Below, one piece after another: positions 1-8,520 of a DNA stretch of 64,000 nt. The position numbers and the translations under genes were made by a program. Origin of the DNA: CAWAYR01 sp050250955 (lineage in GTDB: Bacteria > Acidobacteriota > Vicinamibacteria > Vicinamibacterales > UBA2999); the NCBI GenBank assembly GCA_050250955.1, contig JBFWNR010000003.1, forward strand, positions 1 to 64,000, given 5' to 3'. The notes under the pieces are model-generated. The model ran no database searches. It was not told the origin of the DNA and saw only the letters and a program-made list of their open reading frames with translations. Numbering within the stretch: position 1 is the stretch's first letter; every line of letters starts with the position of its first letter.

Positions 1-219
1 GTCGTCAAGCGGACCGAGATCGAGGGCCGGCCGCGGATGGGACTGCGCGTCAGTTCGAACGGCAAGCTGGTCTACGTCTACGTCGCCGGCGCCACCCTGG
101 ACGTGTGGGACGCCGCCAACCACAAGTACCTCCGCACGATCGCGCTCGGCGGCGACCAGACGACCGAGCTCTTCGTGGTGCCCGGGGCGGCGTCGTCCAC
201 GACCTCGGCGCGCCGCTGA
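1..219 (+). CDS. qhpB: C-terminal end of quinohemoprotein amine dehydrogenase beta subunit (partial)
   Basis: The open frame runs in from the left edge and ends at TGA 217-219, so only about 72 residues are seen. They form the last blade of a beta-propeller, with a strand pattern like VSSNGKLVYVY, then TLDVWDAANHKYLRTI, then TTELFVVPG. This spacing resembles the C-terminus of the seven-bladed beta subunit of quinohemoprotein amine dehydrogenase as I remember it from Paracoccus. That subunit is periplasmic and contributes to the active site next to the cross-linked gamma subunit. The two genes behind it, an ABC exporter 10 nt downstream and a subtilisin-like protease, match the known maturation genes of that enzyme and are the main support. 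A different YVTN/WD40 propeller remains possible because the rest of the gene is missing. Confidence 0.62.
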   Translation, partial: VVKRTEIEGRPRMGLRVSSNGKLVYVYVAGATLDVWDAANHKYLRTIALGGDQTTELFVVPGAASSTTSARR

Positions 220-229
220 CGGCCCGGCC

Positions 230-1978
230 GTGACCACCCCGACGCCCGACGCGGACCTGCGTCGGGCGTTCGTGTTTCTCGCCCCGTACTGGCGCAAGCT
301 GGCGCTGGTGATGGCCATCAGCCTGGTCTCGACCGGGCTGTCGCTGGTCACCCCGTACCTGACCCGGGACCTCGTCGACCGCGCGCTGGTCGGCCGCGAC
401 CTGGCGGCGCTGTGGCGCATCGTCGGCCTGTTTGCGGCGCTGGGCGTCGCCGGCTACGTCCTGAACGTGGTGAGCGGGCTGCGCTACACCCGGGTCTCGG
501 CGGCCATCCTCTTCGACATGCGGCTGGCCGTCTACAGCCACCTGCAGCAGCTGTCGCCGCGCTTCTACGCCCGCACGCGGCTCGGCGACATCGTGTCGCG
601 GCTCAACAGCGACATCGGCGAGATCCAGCGCGTCGCCGCCGAGGCGGCGCTGGCCTGGGTGGGCAACGTGCTCTTCCTGGCCGGCTGCGTGGTGATGCTG
701 GTGTGGCTCGACTGGCGACTGGCGCTGGTGACGGCGGCGATCATGCCGCTCAGCCTGTGGACGCTGGTGCGCTACCGCCGCCGCCTCGAAGCCCGCGTCG
801 CCGACCTGCGCCAGCGCAGCGCCGACATCGGCAGCTTCCTCATCGAGACCCTGCAGGCGATGACGCTGGTCGTGACCTCCAACGCGCAGGCCCGCGAGCG
901 GACGCGGTTCTCGGGCCTGAACGACCGCTTCGTCGCCGCGCTGATGGGCATGCAGCGGCTCACCTACCTGGCCGGCGGCCTGCCCGGGCTCATCGTGTCG
1001 CTCGGCGCCTCGGTGGTGTTCCTCTACGGCGGATCGCGGGTGGTGGACGGCACGCTCACCCTCGGCACCTTCGCGGCGTTCCTCGCCTACCAGATGCGGG
1101 TGATGGCGCCGGTGCAGGCGCTGATGGGCCTCTACACCTCGCTGGCGACCGCCAAGGTGTCGTGGCGGCGGGTGCTGGAACTGCTCGACGCCCCGCTCGA
1201 CGTGCGCGAGCCGGCCGGGGCGCACCCGCTGCCGGCGGTGCGCGGCACGGTGGAGTTCGACCAGGTGTCGGTGACCACCGACCGCGGCCTGCCGGTGCTC
1301 GACGGCTTCAGCCTGACGGTGGATCCGGGCACCTCGGTGGCGCTGGTCGGCACCAGCGGCAGCGGCAAGTCCACGCTGGCCCATCTGCTCCTGCGTCTCA
1401 TCGACCCCGACGCCGGCACGGTGCGGCTCGACGGTCACGACCTCAGGACGCTGCGGGTCGAGGACGTGCGGCGGCACGTGGTGTTCGTCGAGCAGGAGCC
1501 GACCCTGCTCCACGCCTCGATCGCCGAGAACATCCGCTACGCCCGCCCCGGCGCCGACGACGAGGCGGTGGCGCTGGCGGCCGGCGCCGCCGGCCTGACC
1601 CCGTTCATCGAGCGGCTGCCGCAGGGCTACGCGACGCTGGTCGGCGAGCGCGGCCAGCAGCTCTCCGCCGGCGAGCGCCAGCGGGTGGCGATCGCCCGGG
1701 CGTTCCTGGCCAACCCGTCGGTGCTGGTGCTCGACGAGCCGACGGCGGCGCTCGACCCGGTGCAGGAGCGCCACGTCGTCGACAGCTACCAGGCGGTGAT
1801 GCGCGGCCGCACCTCGATCGTCATCTCGCACCGCGAGGCGGTGGCCGCCGCCGCCGACCGGGTGGCGGTCATCGACGGCGCCCGCCTGGTCGAAACCGGC
1901 ACGCCCGAGGCGCTGGCTTGCGCCGGCGGCGTCTACGCCCGGCTGTTCAGCGGCGCCGCGTCGCGCGTCAACGCATGA
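230..1978 (+). CDS. qhpF: ABC exporter (fused permease and ATPase), QhpF-like
   Basis: This is a half-transporter of 582 aa with an N-terminal six-helix exporter domain (about residues 15-320) and a C-terminal ATPase. Walker A is GTSGSGKST near residue 374, the signature is LSAGE near 477, and Walker B is VLVLDEPTAALD near 497, so the ATPase looks intact. The GTG start lies 10 nt after the stop of the propeller gene. The end overlaps the next start as ATGA. In the known qhp operon, QhpF is the ABC protein needed to bring the cross-linked gamma subunit to the periplasm. I infer that role here from the neighbours. By sequence alone it could be any MsbA-like or peptide exporter. Confidence 0.72.
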   Translation: MTTPTPDADLRRAFVFLAPYWRKLALVMAISLVSTGLSLVTPYLTRDLVDRALVGRDLAALWRIVGLFAALGVAGYVLNVVSGLRYTRVSAAILFDMRLAVYSHLQQLSPRFYARTRLGDIVSRLNSDIGEIQRVAAEAALAWVGNVLFLAGCVVMLVWLDWRLALVTAAIMPLSLWTLVRYRRRLEARVADLRQRSADIGSFLIETLQAMTLVVTSNAQARERTRFSGLNDRFVAALMGMQRLTYLAGGLPGLIVSLGASVVFLYGGSRVVDGTLTLGTFAAFLAYQMRVMAPVQALMGLYTSLATAKVSWRRVLELLDAPLDVREPAGAHPLPAVRGTVEFDQVSVTTDRGLPVLDGFSLTVDPGTSVALVGTSGSGKSTLAHLLLRLIDPDAGTVRLDGHDLRTLRVEDVRRHVVFVEQEPTLLHASIAENIRYARPGADDEAVALAAGAAGLTPFIERLPQGYATLVGERGQQLSAGERQRVAIARAFLANPSVLVLDEPTAALDPVQERHVVDSYQAVMRGRTSIVISHREAVAAAADRVAVIDGARLVETGTPEALACAGGVYARLFSGAASRVNA

Positions 1979-2667
1979 ACCGGCTGGCGGGCTTCGGCCC
2001 CGGCTCCGTGCGGGCCGCCGACTACCCGGGCGCGACTGGCCGCGGCCTGCGTGTCGCGGTCGTCGACAGCGGCGTCCACCCGGCCCATCCGCACGTCGGC
2101 GCCGTCGATGACGGGGCGCGCATCGCCGCCGACGGGCAGCGGTTCACCGACACGGTCGACCGCCTCGGGCACGGCACGGCGGTGGCCGCGGCGATCCGCG
2201 ATCACGCCCCCGAGGCCGCGATCGTGCCGGTGAAGGTCTTCGATCGCGAGCTGCGCGCCACCGCCGAGGCGCTCGAGGCGGCGATCGACTGGGCGATCGG
2301 CGCCGGGGTGGACGTCATCAACCTGAGCCTCGGCACGGCCAACCCCGCGCACGAAGACCGGCTGCGGGCCGCGGTCGCCCGTGCCGTGGCCGCCGGCGTG
2401 CTCCTGGTGGCCGCCGGGCCCGACGGCGGCACCCGCTGGCTGCCGGGCAGCCTGCCGGGCGCCGTGCCGGTGCTGCTCGACTGGACCTGCCCGCGCGAGG
2501 AGGTGCGGGTCAGCGTCGACGGGCCGGTGACGACCCACCCGGTCGTCGTCCGCGCCAGCGGCTACCCGCGGCCGATTCCCGGCGTCGCCCCCGAGCGCAA
2601 CCTCAAGGGCGTGAGCTTCGCGGTGGCCAACGCGACCGGCGTGCTCTGCCTGCACCTGTCGTCCTGA
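1975..2667 (+). CDS. qhpE: Short subtilisin-like (S8) leader peptidase, QhpE-like
   Basis: The start ATG at 1975 overlaps the exporter stop (ATGA), giving 230 aa with no signal peptide and no prodomain, so this is a minimal cytoplasmic subtilase. The triad is visible: D31 in VVDSGVHP, H66 in RLGHGTAVA and S214 in GVSFAVANATG. The usual oxyanion asparagine segment (AAGN) reads AAGPDGG, so that residue is changed. In Paracoccus, QhpE is a small subtilisin-like protease that removes the leader of the gamma subunit QhpC after the radical-SAM enzyme has made the cross-links. Size, lack of export signal and position beside the exporter fit that job. A protease for another modified peptide is the alternative. 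Confidence 0.7.
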   Translation: MNRLAGFGPGSVRAADYPGATGRGLRVAVVDSGVHPAHPHVGAVDDGARIAADGQRFTDTVDRLGHGTAVAAAIRDHAPEAAIVPVKVFDRELRATAEALEAAIDWAIGAGVDVINLSLGTANPAHEDRLRAAVARAVAAGVLLVAAGPDGGTRWLPGSLPGAVPVLLDWTCPREEVRVSVDGPVTTHPVVVRASGYPRPIPGVAPERNLKGVSFAVANATGVLCLHLSS

Positions 2668-2720
2668 GGTGCCAGGCACGAACGGTGTTCGGCGGCCGAA
2701 CACCGTTCGTGCCTGGCACC
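2668..2720. repeat. Perfect palindrome of the GTGCCAGGCAC family between convergent genes
   Basis: Two perfectly complementary 25-nt arms (2668-2692 and 2696-2720) are separated by CGG. The element starts on the base after the qhpE stop and ends 3 nt before the malQ stop on the other strand. It can fold as a strong hairpin in either transcript, so it may end transcription from both sides, although no T-run follows. Related copies lie at 18104-18155 and 58194-58256. Confidence 0.9.
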
Positions 2721-2723
2721 GAA

Positions 2724-4280
2724 TCAACTCCAGGCGGCGAGCGCCGCGGCGCGCTCGACCCACTCTGGCGACTCCTGCCAGGCGTCGAGCAGCACCGGCA
2801 CGCGCCAGGTCCAGTTGGCCTCGCCGACCGTGCCCGGCGTGTTGATGCGCACGTCCCAGCCGAAGACGTCGGGCAGCGGGATCATGACGTAGCGCGATCG
2901 ACTGGCCAGCAGCGTGCGCAGCACGGCGTCGCGCACGACCGGCACGTAGGGTGTGGCCGCCGCCACCTCCGGCGGCAGTCCGCAGATGCCGGCCATCGAC
3001 GCCCGCAGCGGCGCCGGCGCCTCGGCCCACCATTCGGCCATCGCCTCGGTGTCGTGGGTGCCGGTGAGCGCCACCGACACCTCCGGGTAGTCCGACGGCG
3101 CAATCAGCGGCTCGCCGGGGGTGTTCCAGACCCGCTCCCAGCGCATGACCTTGAAGCCCGGCACGCCCAGCCGGGCCATCGACCAGCGCACGAAGTCCGG
3201 CACCGTGCCGAGATCTTCGGCGACGACCTCGATGCCACTGTCCTGATAGAGCCCGAGCAGCCGGGCGCCGAGCCGGCTCTGGGTGCGCTCGTCGGGCGGC
3301 GAGAACCGCCGCGCCACCGTCGGATCGAGCGGCCGCACGTAGACGCGGTAAAGGCCCACCAGGTGGTCGATGCGCACGCCGTCGAAGAGCGCCGCCGTGC
3401 GCCGCGCCCGCAACCGCATCCACTGGAAGCCGGTGTCCTGCATCACCTGCCAGCGCCACGGCGGCAGCCCCCAGTCCTGACCGGTGTCGCTGAAGGCGTC
3501 GGGCGGCACGCCCACCGTGGCGTCGAGCATGAACTCCTGCCGCCGCGCCCACACGTCGGGACTGTCGGCCGACACCATGAACGGCAGATCGCCGAACACG
3601 CGGACGGCGGCGGCGGCCCGGGCCGCCTGCCACTGCGACTCGGCGATCCACTGCAGCCACGCCCGGTAACGCCGCTCGGTGCCCAGGGCCACGACGACCT
3701 CGCGCACCGCCCCTGGATCGGCGAACGCCAGCGACGGCTCCCAGTCCCACCACGCCCGTTCGTCGCGCGCGGCGTGGATGGCCCGGAACGTCACGTAGGC
3801 GTCGAGCCACCACCCCTCGCGGGCTTCGTAGTCACGAAACGCCTCGGCCCGCGCCGTGCCGCGCACCAGCTCCTCGTCGACGAAGCGGAGGAAGGCGCGC
3901 CGCAGCCAGCGCGATTTGAAGGCGCGCACCTCGGCGTAGCGGACCCGCGGCGCGGCGCGCAGCGCCGCCAGCGTCTGCCGGTCGGCGGCGTCCAGGGCGG
4001 CCTCGCCGCCGAGCGCCGAGAAGTCCGGCACGTCGGCGACACGGATGTAGATCGGGTCGAGGGCCATCGCCGTCATCGAGGAATACGGCGAGGTCTCGCC
4101 GGGCGAGATCTCGTTCAGCGGCAGGAGCTGGACGTAGCGCTGGCCGGCCGCGGCGCACCAGCTGCCGAAGACCGGCAGATCGGCGAACTCGCCGATGCCC
4201 CAGCTGCGCGACGAGGTCAGCGAGAAGAGCGGCATCCCGATGCCGCTCTGCCGCGCGCCGCTCGACCGCTGGCCGCTCAT
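2724..4280 (-). CDS. malQ: 4-alpha-glucanotransferase (amylomaltase, GH77)
   Basis: The product of 518 aa has the usual amylomaltase length and order. The opening has GIGMPLFSL and SRSWGIGEF, the middle has the nucleophile region FDGVRIDHLVG (about residue 302), then the acid/base region VAEDLGTVP (about 352) and TGTHDTEAM (about 408). It moves alpha-1,4-glucan segments between maltodextrins in the cytoplasm, so it serves glycogen or maltose turnover. The ATG overlaps the stop of the upstream aminotransferase gene as ATGA, so the two are probably co-translated, though no shared pathway is obvious. No other glycogen gene is nearby. Confidence 0.93.
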   Translation of the reverse strand: MSGQRSSGARQSGIGMPLFSLTSSRSWGIGEFADLPVFGSWCAAAGQRYVQLLPLNEISPGETSPYSSMTAMALDPIYIRVADVPDFSALGGEAALDAADRQTLAALRAAPRVRYAEVRAFKSRWLRRAFLRFVDEELVRGTARAEAFRDYEAREGWWLDAYVTFRAIHAARDERAWWDWEPSLAFADPGAVREVVVALGTERRYRAWLQWIAESQWQAARAAAAVRVFGDLPFMVSADSPDVWARRQEFMLDATVGVPPDAFSDTGQDWGLPPWRWQVMQDTGFQWMRLRARRTAALFDGVRIDHLVGLYRVYVRPLDPTVARRFSPPDERTQSRLGARLLGLYQDSGIEVVAEDLGTVPDFVRWSMARLGVPGFKVMRWERVWNTPGEPLIAPSDYPEVSVALTGTHDTEAMAEWWAEAPAPLRASMAGICGLPPEVAAATPYVPVVRDAVLRTLLASRSRYVMIPLPDVFGWDVRINTPGTVGEANWTWRVPVLLDAWQESPEWVERAAALAAWS

Positions 4281-5452
4281 GCCGCCACCGCCGCCCGCGC
4301 CGCCACGCCCGCCACCCCGGCGGCGAACACGTCCGGTTCGGGCAGCAGGCTGACGACCACGAACGCCTCACGCGGGAAGTCGAAGAAGTAGCCGGGGTGG
4401 ACCAGCACGCCGTCCCGCTCGACCAGTTCCACCGCCAGCGTCTCTTCGCTGCGCGTGGCCGGCACCTGCACCACCGCCGACCAGCCGCCGCGCGGCTCGT
4501 GCAGGGTCAGGGCCGAGGTCGCGCCGACCACCCGGCGCAGCGTCGCCAGGTTGTCCGCCAGGCGATCCTGGATGGCGCGGCGTACCGGGGCGCCGGCGGC
4601 GAGCAGGTCGGCGAGCGCGAGCTGTGCCGGCGTGGACACCGACAGGAACGTGTCGGCGACGATCTCCAGGCCGCGCAGGGCCTCGTCCACCGCCGCGTCG
4701 GGTCCCGACGCGCCGATCCACGCCACCTTCACCTGCGGCAGCCCGACGGACTTCGACAGCCCGCCCAGCCCGAAGGCGAGCGCCTCGGACTGCTGCAGGA
4801 CCGATACCCCCGCGCCGGCGTCGTCCAGCGGGTAGTCGGCGAACACCTCGTCGCCGATGAGCGCGACGCCGCGCGCGGCGGCGAGCGCCGCCAGCGCGTC
4901 GAGATCGCGACGATCGAGCCGCGACCCGGTGGGGTTGTTGGGCGAGACGACCAGCACCGCCCGGCTCCGTGCGTCGAGGGCGGCGGCCACGGCCTCGACG
5001 TCGATCCGCCAGCCGGCGTGCGGGTCGAGCGGATACGGCACCGCGGCCACCGCTTCGAGAGCGGTCAGGTGCTCGAAGAGCGGATAGCTGGGCTGCGGCA
5101 CGAGCACGCGATCGCCGGGGTCGCAGAGCAGCTTGAAGAGGTGCGCGTAGGCGTCGCTCGTGCTCGCGGTCAGGGCGATGCGGGCCGGCGACACCGCCAC
5201 GCCGCGCCGGGCGTAGTCGGCGGCCACGGCCTCGCGGGCGGACCGGAGCCCGAACGGCTCCGGGGCGTAGCCGAGGCCGCGCGGGTCGCCGAGCGGCGCC
5301 AGCAGATCGTGCGGGTAGGGCAGACCGACCCTGGTGGGATTCGACTCGGTGAGGTCGGCGAGCGGCCGGCCGGCCGCGCGTCGAGCCGCCACCGCCGCGG
5401 TCAGGCGGTTGGGCGTCAGGTCGCGCGGCAGGCGAGTGGAGCGCAGGATCAC
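4277..5452 (-). CDS. PLP-dependent class I/II aminotransferase
   Basis: The 391-aa product carries the fold-type I landmarks SPNNPTG, a DEVFADY-type aspartate/tyrosine pair and the PLP lysine in GGLSKSVGLP (about residue 232). The start chosen is GTG at 5452, which overlaps the stop of the upstream cyclophilin gene as GTGA; the frame stays open further upstream but that part reads across the other gene. The family moves amino groups between amino and 2-oxo acids using pyridoxal phosphate. The sequence resembles the aspartate/alanine-type branch, but I cannot name the substrate. It overlaps malQ at its 3' end. Confidence 0.88.
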   Translation of the reverse strand: MILRSTRLPRDLTPNRLTAAVAARRAAGRPLADLTESNPTRVGLPYPHDLLAPLGDPRGLGYAPEPFGLRSAREAVAADYARRGVAVSPARIALTASTSDAYAHLFKLLCDPGDRVLVPQPSYPLFEHLTALEAVAAVPYPLDPHAGWRIDVEAVAAALDARSRAVLVVSPNNPTGSRLDRRDLDALAALAAARGVALIGDEVFADYPLDDAGAGVSVLQQSEALAFGLGGLSKSVGLPQVKVAWIGASGPDAAVDEALRGLEIVADTFLSVSTPAQLALADLLAAGAPVRRAIQDRLADNLATLRRVVGATSALTLHEPRGGWSAVVQVPATRSEETLAVELVERDGVLVHPGYFFDFPREAFVVVSLLPEPDVFAAGVAGVAARAAVAA

Positions 5453-7584
5453 CGCCGCGGCGCGTCGACGACTTCCACGCGCGTCATGACGTCGCCTTCG
5501 AGCACCCGGTCGGCCACGTCCATGCCCTGCTCGACGACCGCCCACACGGTGTAGGCGTGGTCGAGTCGCGGCGAGTCCACCAGGTTGACGAACAGCTGGG
5601 CATCGCCGGTGTCGCGGCCGCGGGTGGAGATGCCGACCGTGCCACGGTTGTGGGCCAGGCCGGGCTCGTCGCGCATGTAGAGGCCGTCGCCCATGTACTC
5701 GTTGGCGCCCGGGCTGCCGCCCTGCAGGACGAAGGTGGGCTCGACGCGGTGGAACGTCAGGCCGTCGTAGTAGCCGCTCCTGGCCAGCGCCGTGACGCGC
5801 AGCACCGTGGCCGGCGCGTCGTCGGCGAGCAGCCGCAGCTGCATCACGCCGCCCCCGGCCATGGTGATGCGCAGCCACTTGCCGCGCACCGCGGCCAGCG
5901 CCGCCGCGTCGGGCGGCGGCTGCTGCCGCAGCCGGGGCGAGTCCTCGCGCGGCGTGCCGGTCCACCTGGCGATCGCCGCGGCCGCCAGCTCGGCGACGCG
6001 CGGATCCCAGTCCTGCAGATAGCGCTCGAGCCTCGGCACCTCGGCGGCGCCGCCGATGGCCGTCAGCGTGGTGAGGATGGCGACGCGGGGATCGCGGGTC
6101 GTGTCGTGCCCCTGCGCGGTCAGGTCGTCGAGCGAGGTCAGCAGGGCCGCCACGGCTGCGGCGTGGTCGGTCTCGTCGGCCAGTGCCCGGGCCGCGGTCA
6201 TCCGCAGCTGGTAGTCGGGACGGCCGAGGGCGTCGTAAGCGACCGCTAACGCCTCGGGCCGCTTCAACCGGGTGAGCTCGCGCAGGGCGGCCTCGCGGAC
6301 GTTGTCGTGGGCGTCGTGACCGAGTCGCTCCAGCGCCTCGATCGTCTCCATCTGCCCGGCGGCGCGGGCGGCGTACATGCGCACCTGCCAGGTCGGGTGG
6401 CCGACGAAGCGTGGCAGCAGCAGCCGGGTTTCGGCCGGCGCGACCCGCGCCAGGCTCACCAGGGCATGGGCCGACCGATGCCACGCGCCGTCGGACGCCG
6501 GCAGCGTGTCGGCGGCCTGCATGAGGAGCGCCGTCACCGGCGTGGCCGCGGGACACCCGGCGCCGGCCAGATCGATGGCCTGCAGCGCGACATGCGGGTT
6601 GGCGTCGGTGACGGCGGCGACGATCGGCTGGCAGTCGGCCGCCTGGCGGTGGCGGCCCCAGCCGCGCAGCGCTTCCAGCCGCACCCGCGGCTCGCCGTCC
6701 TTCAGCCCCAGCCGCAGCACCGCGTCACGCTCGGCGGCGGCGATCGCGGTGCCGTCGGGCGTCGCCGCGGCGGCCACGGCCGTCATCGCCAGCCGGCGCA
6801 CCTCGTCGTCGGGATCCTTGGCGGCAACCGCAGCCAGGTCCCCGTCCACCGCCCTGGCCGTGCGCAGCGTCAACAGCGCCAGACGGCGGGCGCGCACCAG
6901 CGGGCGCGCCGGGGCTCCCTGCTGCGTCTCGACCACCGCGTAGAGCCGCGAGCGCGTGTCGGCGGACAGGCTGCCGAGTTTGCCGTTGACGCGAACCAGC
7001 GCTTCCAGACCGCGCGCGGCGCCTTCGATACGCACCGGGTCGGCGGGACGCACGGCCGGCCGCGACGGCCGCTCCACCTGGGCACGCAGTGCCACCGGCG
7101 GCAGCCCGGCGGCGATGGCCGATTCGGCGGCGGCGAACTCGGCCGGGCTGGTCAGGGCGATGCGCCCGAGCGAGGCCGCAAACACCGCCCAGTCGGCCGG
7201 CGGCGAGGTGTCGAGCGCCCGCGTCAGGGCTTCGATCGCCTGGGTGGGAAACACCTTGGCGGCGTTGGCGGCCGCCACTGCCGCCGCCTGGCGGACGGAC
7301 GGGTCGCTGTCGGAGAGCAGCGGGATGATGTAGCCGAGCAGGGCTGGCGACTCGAAGCGACCCATCGCCCGCACCGCCTGGGCACGCAGCCGCGGATCGC
7401 GATCCCTGGTGCCCTCGACCAGCACCGCCTGCGACTCGGCGCCGAGCAGTCGGGCGTCTTCGACCTGGAGGAGGCGTGTGGCCAGCGGCGCGGGCGCTGG
7501 CGGCGCCAGCTGCGCCGGCGCCGGCGACGCCGACGCCACCGCCAGCCCGAAGACGACGGCGATCAGTCGGACGCGGGACGACAT
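5449..7584 (-). CDS. Exported HEAT-repeat protein with C-terminal cyclophilin-type peptidyl-prolyl isomerase domain
   Basis: The 711-aa product starts with a signal peptide (cleavage probably after SASPAPAQ). Most of the length is alpha-helical HEAT/PBS-type repeats with recurring RLQAVRAMGR- and VREAALREL-like units, about residues 35-550. The last 150 residues are a cyclophilin domain with FHRVEPTFVLQGG, GTVGISTRGRDTGDAQLFVN and a late HAYTVWAVVEQGMDV. Such proteins are expected to fold or scaffold proteins in the periplasm. In the core FVLQGGSP stands where many cyclophilins have FMIQGGDP, so isomerase activity is likely. Long repeat-plus-PPIase fusions are common in Acidobacteria and Bacteroidota. 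Confidence 0.88.
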   Translation of the reverse strand: MSSRVRLIAVVFGLAVASASPAPAQLAPPAPAPLATRLLQVEDARLLGAESQAVLVEGTRDRDPRLRAQAVRAMGRFESPALLGYIIPLLSDSDPSVRQAAAVAAANAAKVFPTQAIEALTRALDTSPPADWAVFAASLGRIALTSPAEFAAAESAIAAGLPPVALRAQVERPSRPAVRPADPVRIEGAARGLEALVRVNGKLGSLSADTRSRLYAVVETQQGAPARPLVRARRLALLTLRTARAVDGDLAAVAAKDPDDEVRRLAMTAVAAAATPDGTAIAAAERDAVLRLGLKDGEPRVRLEALRGWGRHRQAADCQPIVAAVTDANPHVALQAIDLAGAGCPAATPVTALLMQAADTLPASDGAWHRSAHALVSLARVAPAETRLLLPRFVGHPTWQVRMYAARAAGQMETIEALERLGHDAHDNVREAALRELTRLKRPEALAVAYDALGRPDYQLRMTAARALADETDHAAAVAALLTSLDDLTAQGHDTTRDPRVAILTTLTAIGGAAEVPRLERYLQDWDPRVAELAAAAIARWTGTPREDSPRLRQQPPPDAAALAAVRGKWLRITMAGGGVMQLRLLADDAPATVLRVTALARSGYYDGLTFHRVEPTFVLQGGSPGANEYMGDGLYMRDEPGLAHNRGTVGISTRGRDTGDAQLFVNLVDSPRLDHAYTVWAVVEQGMDVADRVLEGDVMTRVEVVDAPRR

Positions 7585-7645
7585 GGGCTTCCAGTGTCGC
7601 CCAAGTGGCCGACCGCTGTCGCGCCGCGGCCGGCCGACGACGCCG

Positions 7646-7915
7646 TCAACGTCGCTTCCCGCCGGCCGACGGCCAGCAGGTGAACTCCGGCTGATGACAC
7701 ACGCCCTCCAGATCGGTGGTCCGTTCCTGGAAGTAGGCCTGCGCGTCGGCGATGGCCTGGTTGTACACCACGGCCCCGACCTCGGCCAGGCAGAAGTCGA
7801 GCAGGAGGCCGGCCTTGAGGTCGCCGAGTTCCTCGTCGAGGTTCTCCGCGGCGTACTTCCGGATCGATTCGAGCAGGCGGCGGCGGGTGGTGTCGGGTGG
7901 CAGGATGATCGGCAT
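7646..7915 (-). CDS. DUF2164 family protein
   Basis: The start chosen is the ATG at 7915, giving 89 aa that begin MPIILPPDTTRRRL; an ATG seven codons upstream is in frame but extends beyond the family. The pattern of an N-terminal RRLLESIRKYAAENLDEE segment, then GDLKAGLLLDFCLAEVG and VVYNQAIADAQAY, is that of DUF2164. The family has no known function. It is transcribed in the same direction as the cyclophilin gene 61 nt downstream. It is a soluble helical protein with no export signal. Confidence 0.85.
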   Translation of the reverse strand: MPIILPPDTTRRRLLESIRKYAAENLDEELGDLKAGLLLDFCLAEVGAVVYNQAIADAQAYFQERTTDLEGVCHQPEFTCWPSAGGKRR

Positions 7916-8010
7916 GGTTCTGCCGCAGATGACCAAGGCGATGGCCGGCCGACGCCGGCCGGCCGCCCGATCGCGGGAGCTTTCGGCCGCCGGCCGGGGT
8001 CTATAGCGGC

Positions 8011-8520
8011 ATGGTCAGGCGCGTCGCCAACATCGTGCTCCTCGCCTACGTCGCCGCGCTCGGCGCGCTGCTCCTGGCGCGGTTCGACGCCTGGGGCGAT
8101 CGGCTGAGCGCCACGACGGCGCGGGCGCTGGCCGCCCCCGCGCCGACCGACCTGTGGGGCGTCTACTGCGTGTATGGCCCGAACGACTTCGGCGCCGGAA
8201 TCGGGCTGGCCGTCGTCGCGCTGCTGGTGGCCGGGCCGCTCCTGTCGCTGCTCGCCTTCCGGTTCTACGCGGGCGGCGGGCGGCTCGACCCGGGCGCCGC
8301 GTATCTCGGCCTCGGACTGCAGTGCATGAACTGGCTGCTGTCGGCCGTCGGCGTGCAGGTCCTTCTCATCGCGGCCGCGCTTGAGGGGGGCCCGTGGTTC
8401 CAGGGGCTGACCGTGGTGGCGGTCGCCAATGTCGCCGTCGGCCCCCTGGCGATCTGGCGCTGGCGGCAGCTCGGGCTCGACGCGGTCGGCTGGCGGCCGG
8501 CGCTCCTGGCGCTACGCTGA
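8011..8520 (+). CDS. Hypothetical four-helix membrane protein
   Basis: I do not recognise the family. The 169-aa product has four likely membrane segments (about residues 5-22, 66-86, 104-125 and 133-150) and an extracytoplasmic loop after the first that contains WGVYCVYGPNDFGAG. It is transcribed divergently from the DUF2164 gene, with 95 nt between the starts. Its last 9 bases overlap the end of the convergent cupin gene. Nothing in the sequence suggests a catalytic role. Confidence 0.65.
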   Translation: MVRRVANIVLLAYVAALGALLLARFDAWGDRLSATTARALAAPAPTDLWGVYCVYGPNDFGAGIGLAVVALLVAGPLLSLLAFRFYAGGGRLDPGAAYLGLGLQCMNWLLSAVGVQVLLIAAALEGGPWFQGLTVVAVANVAVGPLAIWRWRQLGLDAVGWRPALLALR

